DNA of 64,000 nt from Marinobacter sp. DY40_1A1 (GCF_016597815.1 NZ_VCHA01000002.1:496001-560000); one strand, 5' to 3'. Numbered from the stretch's first letter, positions 18,159 through 26,901 are shown. The notes: generated by a model from the sequence alone, not told the origin. Made by a program: numbers and translations.

Positions 18159-18274
18159 GTGCAGGTGTGAGATGGGCTTTCCAAAACTGTGCGGAGCCAT
18201 GGATGGCGGAGCCCAAGCGCCACATGGATGTGCCGCAAGGAGCGTGTTTTGGAAAGCCCATCTCACACCTGCAC
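18159..18274 (+). ncRNA. TwoAYGGAY-like hairpin element, copy B
   Basis: Perfectly complementary 29-nt arms (18159-18187 and 18246-18274) enclose a 58-nt core. The core holds two mini-hairpins with ATGGAT hexaloops: GCC-loop-GGC at 18196-18207 and CAC-loop-GTG at 18221-18232, with 22 nt between the GGA triplets. It lies 86 nt after the LysR stop and 26 nt before the MFS start, in sense orientation to both. No U-run follows the second arm. Confidence 0.8.
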
Positions 18275-18300
18275 TTCCCCTATTTAAGTTTGGACAGTAG

Positions 18301-19521
18301 ATGCTAGCACTCACCAGTATATGGACAACCATACTGCTCGCCGCCGCCGTAGCTCTCGGGCCGCTTGCCACCGATATGTATTTGCCGGCATTGCCGCAAA
18401 TCGGCAGCGACTTTGGCACAGGCACCAGTCAGGTTCAGCTAACCCTGAGCCTCTACATGGTTGGCTTTGCCATAGCACAACTGGTGTGTGGCCCCCTGGC
18501 GGACCGATTCGGCCGCAAACCCATCATGATTGGCGGCTTTGTAGTCTTCGCCCTCGCCAGCATTGGCTGTGCGCTGGCCAGCAACATCGAAACCCTGATT
18601 CTTTGCCGATTTCTGCAAGCCTTGGGCGGATCAGCCGGGCCCGTTCTTGGGCGCGCAGCCATTCGGGACATCTACACCCCCCGCGAAGCCGCAAAAATCA
18701 TGGCGCTTCTGGCCAGCATCATGGCGCTTGCCCCTGCTGTGGCACCCACATTGGGTGGCATCATGGTGGCCGGCTTTGGATGGCACTCCATTTTTATCGT
18801 ACTTGGGGGCTATGCCCTGATCATGGCCGTGGTCGTCGCCTTCGGCATCCCGGAGCCCATGCGGCCTGAATACCGCCAGCCCCTTAAACTGTGCAGCCTG
18901 CTACGGAACTATCGCACTATAGGGACAGACATCAGCTTTTTAAGCTATACACTGACTAACGCACTGCTATTCTCCGGCCTGTTCGCGTTTCTCTCCGGCT
19001 CTTCATTCGTGTTGATCGACTTTCTCAAAGTGCCACCGCAACAGTTCGGCCTGTATTTCGCGGGAATTGTTGCCGGTTATGTCACCGGAAATCTCTCGGC
19101 AATCCGCCTCGGCAGCCGCCTGGTGCCAGATCAAATTCTGGTTCGCGGTTTAATCATTGCCGTTGCGGGTGGCAGCTTAATGGCGGCTTTGGCGCTGGCA
19201 GAAGTCTTCAGCGTGTGGGCAGTGATCCTTCCGCAAGCCGTGTTTATGGCAGGCACGGGCATGGTCATGCCCCAAACCATGGCAGGTGCCATGGCCAACT
19301 TCCCGCGCATGGCCGGGTCTGCGTCTGCACTGTTCGGCTTTGCGCAAATGGCTGTCGCCGCCTTCGCAGGCATGCTTGTAGGTTACCTCCACGACGGCAC
19401 CTCACTGGTTATGGCCGCCACCATCGCCATCTGCGCCGTCGCATCCCTGGCAGGCTACCTGCTTCTGGTTCAACGCCACCCGGCTCCAGGGTTCGAACCA
19501 CAGGCTGCATCCAGCCGCTAA
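18301..19521 (+). CDS. Bcr/CflA-family MFS drug exporter
   Basis: A 406-residue major facilitator with twelve hydrophobic segments. The N-terminal pattern (ATDMYLPALPQIGSDF) and the loop motif GPLADRFGRKP are typical of the Bcr/CflA drug:proton antiporters. Substrates such as bicyclomycin or sulfonamides are known for relatives, but specificity cannot be read here. The ATG at 18301 lies 26 nt after the second arm of hairpin element B, so any transcript from upstream carries the hairpin in its 5' leader. The LysR gene before it may regulate it. Confidence 0.9.
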   Translation: MLALTSIWTTILLAAAVALGPLATDMYLPALPQIGSDFGTGTSQVQLTLSLYMVGFAIAQLVCGPLADRFGRKPIMIGGFVVFALASIGCALASNIETLILCRFLQALGGSAGPVLGRAAIRDIYTPREAAKIMALLASIMALAPAVAPTLGGIMVAGFGWHSIFIVLGGYALIMAVVVAFGIPEPMRPEYRQPLKLCSLLRNYRTIGTDISFLSYTLTNALLFSGLFAFLSGSSFVLIDFLKVPPQQFGLYFAGIVAGYVTGNLSAIRLGSRLVPDQILVRGLIIAVAGGSLMAALALAEVFSVWAVILPQAVFMAGTGMVMPQTMAGAMANFPRMAGSASALFGFAQMAVAAFAGMLVGYLHDGTSLVMAATIAICAVASLAGYLLLVQRHPAPGFEPQAASSR

Positions 19522-19645
19522 CCCTGCTCAAACACCCCGAAGGGATGCAATCTCAACGAAAATGGACTAAACAGGGTAAGCGGTTTCAACTTATTTCTGT
19601 TTTGCTATTTTTGCATCACCTTCTGTATCACCAAAGGAGCACTCC

Positions 19646-20143
19646 ATGAGCACAGTCACTTTTGACGGCAACCCCATTGAACTGAGCGGTGAATTTCCAA
19701 AGGCCGGCGACACAGCACCCGCCTTCACACTCACCAGCAGCGGCCTCGAAGAAGTAACCCTCGACAACTGGGCAGGCAAACGCAAAATCCTGAACATCAT
19801 CCCCAGTATCGACACAGGCGTGTGCGCCACATCTACCCGTAAATTCAACGAAAAAGCAGGCTCCCTGGACAATACCGTGGTTCTGGTTGTCTCCGCCGAC
19901 CTGCCCTTCGCTGCATCCCGCTTTTGTGGTGCCGAAGGCCTGAAAAATGTAGAAACCCTATCCACCTTCCGGAACTACAGCTTCCAGCAGGATTACGGCG
20001 TAGCTCTTCAGGGCGGCCCACTGGCCGGACTCTGTGCACGGGCCGTAGTGGTTCTGGATGAAAACAATAAGGTCATCCACAGCCAACTGGTCAGCGAAAT
20101 CCACGACGAGCCAGATTACGACGCAGCACTGAAGGTTCTATAA
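19646..20143 (+). CDS. tpx: Thiol peroxidase, 2-Cys peroxiredoxin
   Basis: A 165-residue Tpx-type peroxiredoxin that reduces hydrogen and lipid peroxides using thioredoxin. The peroxidatic Cys is in [12 protein letters not shown] (about residue 60) and the resolving Cys in [12 protein letters not shown] (about 94), the Tpx spacing. The length is as expected for the family. A ribosome site AAAGGAG lies shortly before the ATG at 19646. It is followed 13 nt after its stop by hairpin element C in the same orientation. Confidence 0.95.
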   Translation: MSTVTFDGNPIELSGEFPKAGDTAPAFTLTSSGLEEVTLDNWAGKRKILNIIPSIDTGVCATSTRKFNEKAGSLDNTVVLVVSADLPFAASRFCGAEGLKNVETLSTFRNYSFQQDYGVALQGGPLAGLCARAVVVLDENNKVIHSQLVSEIHDEPDYDAALKVL

Positions 20144-20156
20144 CCGCGGGGCTGAA

Positions 20157-20267
20157 GTCTGGCGGACGGCACGGCCTCCCCAGACTGTGCATTGCCATGG
20201 ATGGCAATGCCAAGCCCCCAGGGACGGGTTCACGGCGTGTCTGGGGAGGCCGTGCCGTCTGCCAGAC
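20157..20267 (+). ncRNA. TwoAYGGAY-like hairpin element, copy C
   Basis: Arms of 29 nt (20157-20185 and 20239-20267) pair at 28 positions plus one G-U (20164/20260). The 53-nt core has a longer first hairpin here (CATTGCC-ATGGAT-GGCAATG) and a second one with a changed stem, CCC-AGGGAC-GGG. Both keep the hexaloop, with 20 nt between the GGA triplets. It starts 13 nt after the tpx stop. The long in-frame reading upstream of the MATE gene that crosses it is not credible coding. Confidence 0.8.
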
Positions 20268-20338
20268 CACCCCCGAACCCAAAGACAAACCTGTTAGACT
20301 CAGCACCTCAGCCCAACACCAAGGCAATCCCAAAACCC

Positions 20339-21673
20339 GTGAGCAACACCACCCAAACCGCCAGCCTACCCCGCCAGCTCTACACCATGACCTGGCCCAT
20401 GCTGTTTGGCGCTCTCTCACTCATGACCTTCCAGCTCGCCGACAGTGCATTTATCGGCCAGCTTGGCCGTGACCCGCTGGCTGCTTTGGGCTTCACACTC
20501 CCCATGCACCAGCTCATCATCGGGTTACAAGTGGGCCTTGGCATTGCCACCACCGCCATCATTTCGCGCACACTTGGGGTAGGTGACGAACTCCGGGCAT
20601 TTCGCCTGGGTGGTTTGGTTATCACCGTTGGCAGCACACTGGTCTTCGTACTCTGCATCGTCTTGTGGCTTTTCCAAACCCCAATCATGACCGCCCTCGG
20701 CGCAGACGACACCCTGCTCCCCATGGTGCGTACTTACTGGGTACCCTGGCTATTTTCCGCCTGGATCGGCGCCTTTTTGTACTTTGGCTACAGCATTTGC
20801 CGCTCCCATGGCGACACCAAACTGCCTGGCTACATGATGGTAGCTACCAGCCTCGCCAACATAGCTCTCGACCCACTCTATATCTTCGTATTCGGTTGGG
20901 GACTGCCCGGTGCCGCCTGGGCCACCGTAACCTCCTTCGGAATCGGCTGCCTGTTCATCTATCCAAAACTGCTGAAGCGCGGCTGGGCCAGATTTGATCT
21001 TCGTGAACTCGCCTTGGGGCGCGCCCTCAGACAACTCAACAGCATCATGGCGCCCGCCATGGTCAGCCAGCTTATGCCGCCGGTTTCCGCCATGCTGGCA
21101 ACGGCCATGGTTGCGGGTTTTGGTTCGGCCGCGGTTGCGGCCTGGGGCCTGGGCACGCGCCTGGAATTCTTCTCCATTGTGGTGGTACTCGCACTCACCA
21201 TGTCCATGCCGCCGATGATTGGCCGCCTGCTGGGTGCCGGGGATATAGAACAGATCCGCAAACTGGTGCGTATTGCGGTGCGCTTCGTGGTGGGCTGGCA
21301 ACTGGCCATTGGCCTGCTATGGCTCATTGCCTCCGGCCTGGTATCTGACCTGTTCAGCAGCGACCAACAGGTGCAGGAGATTCTTGGTGCCTATCTTGTG
21401 CGGGTGCCACTCAGTTACAGCGGCCTGGGGGTGTGCATGTTGATGGTGTCCATCTGCAACGCCCTTGGCCTTGCCGTTCGGGCGTTGCTGGTTTCAATGC
21501 TGCGGCTGTTTTTGTGCTTTCTGCCCCTGCTTTGGCTGGGCAGCCAGCTCAACGGCATTTACGGCTTGATGAGCGGTGCGCTGGTGGGCAACCTGCTGGC
21601 CGGCATTATGGCTTACAGCTTCTATCGCGCCGGTATGAAGCAGCTCCGTGAGAGCGCGTCAGGCAAAGCGTGA
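20339..21673 (+). CDS. MATE-family multidrug efflux protein
   Basis: A 444-residue MATE transporter with about twelve hydrophobic segments in two related halves (LADSAFIGQLGRDPLAALGF and the later VSQLMPPVSAMLATAMVAGFG). These export cationic drugs using a Na+ or H+ gradient. I chose the GTG at 20339, which gives MSNTTQTASLPRQ and the usual length, over an ATG at 20192 that lies inside hairpin element C. It overlaps the convergent thioesterase gene by 15 bp. Confidence 0.9.
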   Translation: MSNTTQTASLPRQLYTMTWPMLFGALSLMTFQLADSAFIGQLGRDPLAALGFTLPMHQLIIGLQVGLGIATTAIISRTLGVGDELRAFRLGGLVITVGSTLVFVLCIVLWLFQTPIMTALGADDTLLPMVRTYWVPWLFSAWIGAFLYFGYSICRSHGDTKLPGYMMVATSLANIALDPLYIFVFGWGLPGAAWATVTSFGIGCLFIYPKLLKRGWARFDLRELALGRALRQLNSIMAPAMVSQLMPPVSAMLATAMVAGFGSAAVAAWGLGTRLEFFSIVVVLALTMSMPPMIGRLLGAGDIEQIRKLVRIAVRFVVGWQLAIGLLWLIASGLVSDLFSSDQQVQEILGAYLVRVPLSYSGLGVCMLMVSICNALGLAVRALLVSMLRLFLCFLPLLWLGSQLNGIYGLMSGALVGNLLAGIMAYSFYRAGMKQLRESASGKA

Positions 21674-22153
21674 CCGGAAGCTTTCTGGCACAGGGGTTAC
21701 TTTCTTCTGGAGGTAATCAAAAAACACGAACCCGTACTTCGCCAGGGCAACCGCCTGACCACTCTCAGCTTTGGTGACCCGGAATACGAAATCCCCGCCG
21801 TACTTATTAAAATCCATCACCCCCACTTCAAAGCGTAGCACTTCCGGGAAGAAGGATTCTGACTGATACATAGTCGCCAGGTCCGTGACAATAATGCCCT
21901 GGCCACTGTTATTACCTTCGGAAATGCCGTGGCTGATCAAAAACTGGGCTCGCGCTTCCGACAGCATTGAAACCAACGCATCGTTACCCAGGTGGTTAGC
22001 ACCGTTGATATCCGTTGTTCTAACCTGCAACAGGGTTTCAAAACAGAACACATCATCAGGGAAAGAAAGTTTGATTCGTGCCACTTCAGGTACCTGTATA
22101 GCAAAGGGTCGTGTGGGGCACTGGATGATACTCTCTTGTACAGCGACGTTCAT
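21659..22153 (-). CDS. Hotdog-fold thioesterase family protein
   Basis: A 164-residue protein with a 4HBT-type hotdog pattern (TTDINGANHLGNDALVSMLSEARAQFL), where the Asp and Asn/His region would form the acyl-CoA site. Probably a cytoplasmic acyl-CoA or acyl-ACP thioesterase of unknown chain preference. The ATG at 22153 is chosen because the upstream extension to 22354 overlaps the divergent NUDIX gene and has no family resemblance. The 3' end overlaps the MATE gene by 15 bp. Confidence 0.75.
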   Translation of the reverse strand: MNVAVQESIIQCPTRPFAIQVPEVARIKLSFPDDVFCFETLLQVRTTDINGANHLGNDALVSMLSEARAQFLISHGISEGNNSGQGIIVTDLATMYQSESFFPEVLRFEVGVMDFNKYGGDFVFRVTKAESGQAVALAKYGFVFFDYLQKKVTPVPESFRSRFA

Positions 22154-22274
22154 CTCAATGATCTTGTTGCAAAAATCGGTTATCGTCTTTGCTGGTCTTT
22201 TAGCGCTGAATTCAGCCTTTGCGCGCTGGTTGTAAAGGCAAGCGGAGGTTACAGCTTTGAATAATGGAAACTCT

Positions 22275-23912
22275 ATGGATATTCGCCCTGCGGCCACTCT
22301 GGCACTGGTAAGAGATACCCCGGAAGGTATCGAGGTACTGTTGTTACAACGCACCTGGAATGCCGTTTTTCTGCCCGGCTTTTATGTTTTCCCCGGCGGC
22401 GCGGTGGATCAGCAGGAATCCCGTGGACGCCAGCATGCCGCTGGTCTGAAAGACACGGAGATAAGCCATACCATGAGCCTGAGTGAGGGCGGTGCAGATT
22501 ATATGCTGGCCGCCGTCCGCGAATGCTTTGAGGAAGCTGGCGTACTGGTGGCCATGGATGCCGACCGGCAACTTATCAGCGGAGACCACCCCGCCCACGA
22601 TGACCGCAAGGCGGTATTCAAAGGCGAACTGCCCCTTGCCGAACTGTGCCAGCGCCACCAGCTTACAATCCCGCTGGACAGGCTGGCCTATCTGAGCCAC
22701 TGGATTACCCCTCCCGGCCCTCCCCGGCGTTTTGATACCCGGTTCTTCGTAACCGAAGCGCCAAAAAACCAGTATGTGAGCCACGATGGAGAGGAAACCA
22801 TCGATCATGTATGGATCCGCCCGGAGCAGGCACTGCAGGAACATCGTGCCGGCACGCGCCTGATGACCTTGCCAACTCTGGGGACACTCAGGGTTTTGCG
22901 AGACTTTGATTCTGTGGAAAGCCTCATGCGCTACGCTTGGGCAAACCCTCCCGAACCTTACCCTAGCCAGCCCTGGCCGGCGATCCGTCGCGGCAAGCCG
23001 GTGTTTCTGGAGCCGGATTCGCCCGCCTACGCGGAGGCCGTCAAGCTGGACCCGGAAGGTGAAGGCAGTACCAGAGCAGAAATTGTTCCCGGTGAGCCGG
23101 TGGAAGTTGCGGCAGGCGTCATTCGCCTGACAGCCCCCAACCCTGGCGTAATGACCGGCCCGGGCACCAATACCTACATTCTGGGCGACAAACGGTTTAC
23201 CGTGCTCGACCCGGGCCCGGACAATGCGGGGCACATAGAGCGTATTCTTGAGGTGACTGGAGGCAGGATTGATTCGGTGGTGGTCACGCATACCCACCTG
23301 GACCACTCGCCGGGCACCCGGGCGCTAAAGGAAAAGACAGGCTGCCGGGTTTACGGTCGATCTGCGCCGGACGGCCCGGGCCAGGATCATAAATTCGCAC
23401 CGGACGAACAGCCTGAGCACGGGGATTTGATCGAAACCGATGCGGGCATTCTCAAGGTTCTGCACACACCCGGACACGCCTCCAACCACCTGTGCTTTTT
23501 GTTGGAAGATCAGCAGCTGCTGTTTTCAGGAGATCACATCATGCAGGGCTCAACGGTGGTTATAAACCCACCCGACGGCGACATGAAAGCCTATCTGGAA
23601 TCGCTTTACGAGCTGCTGGCAGAACCCATTCGTTTCATCGCGCCGGCCCACGGCTTTGTCATGGGGCAACCGCAAGCCATCATCGACTACCTGATCACCC
23701 ACCGGATGGCCAGGGAGCACAAGATTGCGCGCGCACTCGCCAAACTTTCACCGGTCACCCTGAAAGACCTCACCAGTAAAGCCTACGGCGACGTGCCAGC
23801 GGCCATTCATGGCGTTGCAGCCCGTTCAGCACTGGCGCACCTGTTGAAGCTGGAAGCAGATGGCCGCGCTGTACAGGAAGACGGCCTCTGGCAAGCCACA
23901 AAGACTACCTGA
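22275..23912 (+). CDS. NUDIX-metallo-beta-lactamase fold fusion protein
   Basis: A 545-residue fusion of two hydrolase domains. The N-terminal part (about 1-240) is NUDIX-like: the PGGAVD start and RECFEEAGVLV are present, but the usual upstream Glu of the NUDIX box is replaced and an insertion precedes it, as in NUDT7/19-like proteins acting on CoA. The C-terminal part (about 275-545) is a metallo-beta-lactamase domain with THTHLDH, HTPGHASNH and FSGDHIM metal ligands, LACTB2-like. CoA diphosphatase plus thioester or nucleic-acid hydrolysis is inferred. The ATG at 22275 has GGAA upstream; a TTG at 22257 is less likely. Confidence 0.85.
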   Translation: MDIRPAATLALVRDTPEGIEVLLLQRTWNAVFLPGFYVFPGGAVDQQESRGRQHAAGLKDTEISHTMSLSEGGADYMLAAVRECFEEAGVLVAMDADRQLISGDHPAHDDRKAVFKGELPLAELCQRHQLTIPLDRLAYLSHWITPPGPPRRFDTRFFVTEAPKNQYVSHDGEETIDHVWIRPEQALQEHRAGTRLMTLPTLGTLRVLRDFDSVESLMRYAWANPPEPYPSQPWPAIRRGKPVFLEPDSPAYAEAVKLDPEGEGSTRAEIVPGEPVEVAAGVIRLTAPNPGVMTGPGTNTYILGDKRFTVLDPGPDNAGHIERILEVTGGRIDSVVVTHTHLDHSPGTRALKEKTGCRVYGRSAPDGPGQDHKFAPDEQPEHGDLIETDAGILKVLHTPGHASNHLCFLLEDQQLLFSGDHIMQGSTVVINPPDGDMKAYLESLYELLAEPIRFIAPAHGFVMGQPQAIIDYLITHRMAREHKIARALAKLSPVTLKDLTSKAYGDVPAAIHGVAARSALAHLLKLEADGRAVQEDGLWQATKTT

Positions 23913-23921
23913 GCCCAGCCC

Positions 23922-23961
23922 ACTGGCAGGCGCGCAAAGTGCCTGCCAGTTTCTATTTTTT
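23922..23961 (+). terminator. Intrinsic terminator of the NUDIX-MBL gene
   Basis: A perfect 10-bp stem (23922-23931 with 23941-23950) is followed by TTCTATTTTTT. It starts 10 nt after the NUDIX-MBL stop. Its T-tract overlaps the end of the convergent Pmp3 gene. Confidence 0.85.
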
Positions 23962-24111
23962 GGCGATAATATACACCGCGTGCACGATACCGGGGATGTA
24001 GCCAAGAATCGTCAGCAGTATGTTGATCCAGAAGTGTTTTCCGATGCCTACCTGCAAAAACACACCCAGTGGCGGTAACAGAATGGCAATAAGAATTCGC
24101 AAAAAGTCCAT
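23953..24111 (-). CDS. YqaE/Pmp3-family small membrane protein
   Basis: A 52-residue peptide with two hydrophobic segments. It begins MDFLRILIAILLPPLGVFLQ and continues with NILLTILGYIPGIVHAVYII, the hallmark pattern of the YqaE/Pmp3 proteolipid family. These small inner-membrane proteins are linked to salt, cold or envelope stress and membrane potential. It is short but unmistakable. It converges on the NUDIX-MBL gene and is divergent from the secreted M14-like gene at 24301. Confidence 0.9.
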   Translation of the reverse strand: MDFLRILIAILLPPLGVFLQVGIGKHFWINILLTILGYIPGIVHAVYIIAKK

Positions 24112-24300
24112 ATAGTTAACTTCCTCAGTCGGATATAACTGGATAGATCAGGCTCGCATGTACTCTGCGACCATAACTATTATTGGCAACCTTGTTCATG
24201 ACTACATCATGAAAATGGCATTAAACCTGTGTTATTGCCATATCCATGACCCTTGGCCAACCTTTATCGTTGGGCCCTGGTGAACAACCCGTGAGGAATC

Positions 24301-25707
24301 ATGCTGTTTTACAGGCTGAAAATGCTGACCACTTTTACAACGCCCCTCTGCTTGCTCATGCTGGCCATGCCCGCTGTATCACTGGCAGACCCGCCCGGGA
24401 AAAGCGTCCAGACATCGGCCACCCAGGAAATTTTGCTGGCAGAGTTGGCTGAAGACGAAAACGTTGAAGATGTAGAGCACTCAGAACCACGGCGAAGCCC
24501 CACAGAAGCGCCAACGCCCGAAGTGATCCCGGCAGCCGAAGAAGCAGCACCAGTACCCAAGCCAAAGCGTTCAGCAAAACCGAAAAAAGTAGCACCTAAT
24601 ATTGACCTGAAGGAAGTTGCGCCGGCACCTACCCCTGAGCCGCCGAAAGACCCCGCCATTCAGGAGAGCCCAGGCACCGAAGAGCCGGTCGTAATCGACA
24701 TTCCGGAAGACAAGGCACCCGAACCGGAAGTTAAAGGTCCACAGCCTGCGAAAAACCTGGCTCTGCTTGGCAGCGAAGTCTTGCCTGGCACATCAACACG
24801 CCTGGCCTGGTCATCCGGCATTCAGATTGCCGGCTTGTCGCAGCCCACACCGGTATTGGTGGTCAACGGCGTTAATGCCGGCCCAACCCTGTGCCTGACA
24901 GGCACCATCCATGGCGACGAGCTGAACGGAATCGAAATTATCCGCCAGACGATGTACGACCTTGATCCGGAAAAACTCAGTGGCAGCGTGGTAGGCATCC
25001 CCATTGTGAACCTGCCTGGCTTCCAGCAGGGTAGCCGCTACCTGCCAGATCGCCGCGACCTGAACCGGCACTTCCCTGGCCGCCCGAATGGCAGCCTGGC
25101 AGACCGGATTGCCTACTCACTGTTCGAAAATATTATCCGGCACTGCGACATGCTGGTGGATATACATACCGGTTCACTTAAGCGAACCAACCTCCCGCAA
25201 CTTCGTGCAGACATGAACAACCCCACAGTTGCGGAATTTACCCGGGGGTTTGATCGCATGGCGGTGGTGCACAGTAGTGGGTCACCCGGAATGCTGCGCA
25301 CCGCTGCGGTTGATGTGGGCATCCGTTCAGTCACCCTGGAAGCGGGCGAATCCCATCGTATTCAGGAGCATCAGATCAAGGCAGGCGTAAACAGCCTCAC
25401 CAGCCTGATGGAAAAACAGGGCATGATCTCGCGGATGTTCGTGTGGGGCGACCCACAACCTGTGTACTACAACTCTGCGTGGGTGCGCGCCAATGACGGC
25501 GGCATTCTGTTCAGCAAGGTCAAGCTGGGCGCGAAAGTAACCAAGGGGCAGATTCTTGGCTATGTGGCTGATCCGATCACCAACGCCCAGTACCCTATCC
25601 ACTCCAACAGCGATGGCCGAATCATTGGCATGGCGGTAGATCAGGTGGTCATGGCGGGCTTTGCCGCCTACCACATAGGCACAGAAGCCAAGGTTCCAGG
25701 AGAGTAA
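24301..25707 (+). CDS. Secreted succinylglutamate desuccinylase/aspartoacylase (M14) family protein
   Basis: A 468-residue exported zinc carboxypeptidase-like protein. A signal peptide (about 1-29, ending VSLADP) is followed by a long Pro/Glu/Lys-rich linker (about 30-150). The AstE/AspA catalytic domain follows, with zinc ligands in TIHGDELNG and DIHTGS and the substrate residues in DLNRHFPG. A C-terminal barrel-sandwich stretch (VKLGAKVTKGQILGYVADP) ends it. Typical AstE is cytoplasmic and lacks the leader and linker, so a periplasmic deacylase or peptidase role is inferred. GAGGAATC precedes the ATG at 24301. Confidence 0.82.
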   Translation: MLFYRLKMLTTFTTPLCLLMLAMPAVSLADPPGKSVQTSATQEILLAELAEDENVEDVEHSEPRRSPTEAPTPEVIPAAEEAAPVPKPKRSAKPKKVAPNIDLKEVAPAPTPEPPKDPAIQESPGTEEPVVIDIPEDKAPEPEVKGPQPAKNLALLGSEVLPGTSTRLAWSSGIQIAGLSQPTPVLVVNGVNAGPTLCLTGTIHGDELNGIEIIRQTMYDLDPEKLSGSVVGIPIVNLPGFQQGSRYLPDRRDLNRHFPGRPNGSLADRIAYSLFENIIRHCDMLVDIHTGSLKRTNLPQLRADMNNPTVAEFTRGFDRMAVVHSSGSPGMLRTAAVDVGIRSVTLEAGESHRIQEHQIKAGVNSLTSLMEKQGMISRMFVWGDPQPVYYNSAWVRANDGGILFSKVKLGAKVTKGQILGYVADPITNAQYPIHSNSDGRIIGMAVDQVVMAGFAAYHIGTEAKVPGE

Positions 25708-25716
25708 CGCTCAGGG

Positions 25717-26901
25717 CTATGGCTGGCGGCCACTCAAAGCCGATTCGATTCGCTGCAGCACCTCGGCCAGCACAGCCTTGGGGCAGCCGATATTGAGCCG
25801 CATGAAACCGCTGCCCTGTTCACCAAACGAGATGCCGGGGTTCATACCCACTCCGGCGTCCTGCACGAAAAACCGTTTCAATGCCGCGTCATCCAGCCCC
25901 ATATCCCGGCAATCCAGCCACACCAGGTAGGTCCCTTCTGGCGCACGGGTTTTAATGCCGGGCAAGCGCGCGTTAACCGTGTCGACTACAAAGTCCCGGT
26001 TCTTCTGCAAATACGCCATCAGATCGCTCAGCCAGGGCCCACCAAAACGGTAGCCGGCTTCAAATCCTGCAATGCTGAACGGATTGCACTGGGGCAGGTG
26101 CAGGGAATCGAACACCGCTTGCATGGCATTGCGTTGTTCCCTGTCCGGAATGACAAGGGCAGACAGTCCAAGCCCCGGTATGTTAAAGCTTTTGCTGGGC
26201 GCGATGGCCGTAATCAGCGCATCGCCGGGTTGCGCAAGTGTTGCCAGCATCCGGTGCCGGGGCATATCGGCAAAGGTAAGGTCGCAGTGGATTTCATCTG
26301 AGATGACCACCAGATCATGGCGCCGGGCAATATCCAGAACGGCTTCCAGTTCTTGCACCGACCAGATGCGCCCAACAGGATTATGGGGTGAGCACAGCAT
26401 CAGCAGGCGGGCATCCGGGCGCGCAGCGCAAGCTTCCAGGTGCTCCAGATCCATCCGGTAGTAACCGGTTTCATCGCAAACCAGTGGATTTTCAATAATC
26501 TCGCGCCCACTCAAGCGAACCGAGCTGAAAAACGGCGGGTACACCGGCGGCTGAACAATCACGCCTTCACCCGGGGCTGCATAAGCCATACAGGCGGCAT
26601 GCAAGGACGGCACAACCCCCGGGGCCATTAATATCCAGTGGCGTTTGATTTCCCAACCGTGCCGTTCACGAAACCAGTCCATCACTGACTGGTACAGGCT
26701 ATCGGGGAAAAGCGTATAACCATAAACCGGGTGTGCGGCACGCTCTGAAAGCGCGCGAGTAACGGCCTCTGGCGCGGCGAAATCCATGTCTGCCACCCAC
26801 ACTGGAATCACATCCTCTCGGCCAAATACCGCCTTGCGGACATCGAGTTTTACCGAACAGGTATCTTGGCGATTAAGAGGCTGATCAAACGGGCTTGTCA
26901 C
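25717..26901 (-). CDS. patB: PatB/MalY-type PLP-dependent C-S lyase
   Basis: A 394-residue fold-type I PLP enzyme. The start (FDQPLNRQDTCSVKLD), the VWVADMDFAAPEAV motif and the PLP lysine in APSKSFNIPGLG place it in the MalY/PatB cystathionine beta-lyase group. These cleave cystathionine, cysteine or other C-S bonds, giving pyruvate, ammonia and a thiol. The GTG at 26901 with GGAG seven bases upstream gives the family length; an upstream ATG at 26976 would add 25 unlikely residues. It converges on the M14-like gene and diverges from the AEC carrier. Confidence 0.87.
   Translation of the reverse strand: MTSPFDQPLNRQDTCSVKLDVRKAVFGREDVIPVWVADMDFAAPEAVTRALSERAAHPVYGYTLFPDSLYQSVMDWFRERHGWEIKRHWILMAPGVVPSLHAACMAYAAPGEGVIVQPPVYPPFFSSVRLSGREIIENPLVCDETGYYRMDLEHLEACAARPDARLLMLCSPHNPVGRIWSVQELEAVLDIARRHDLVVISDEIHCDLTFADMPRHRMLATLAQPGDALITAIAPSKSFNIPGLGLSALVIPDREQRNAMQAVFDSLHLPQCNPFSIAGFEAGYRFGGPWLSDLMAYLQKNRDFVVDTVNARLPGIKTRAPEGTYLVWLDCRDMGLDDAALKRFFVQDAGVGMNPGISFGEQGSGFMRLNIGCPKAVLAEVLQRIESALSGRQP

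Noticed and set aside
18159..18274. Hairpin elements as simple intrinsic terminators
   Set aside because: None of the four has a T-tract after either arm, and the long conserved core between the arms is not explained by termination.
20192..20338. N-terminal extension of the MATE protein
   Set aside because: The first codons lie inside hairpin element C and the extension has no family resemblance; the GTG at 20339 gives the usual N-terminus.
22154..22354. Upstream extension of the thioesterase
   Set aside because: It overlaps the start of the divergent NUDIX-MBL gene and has no similarity to the hotdog fold.
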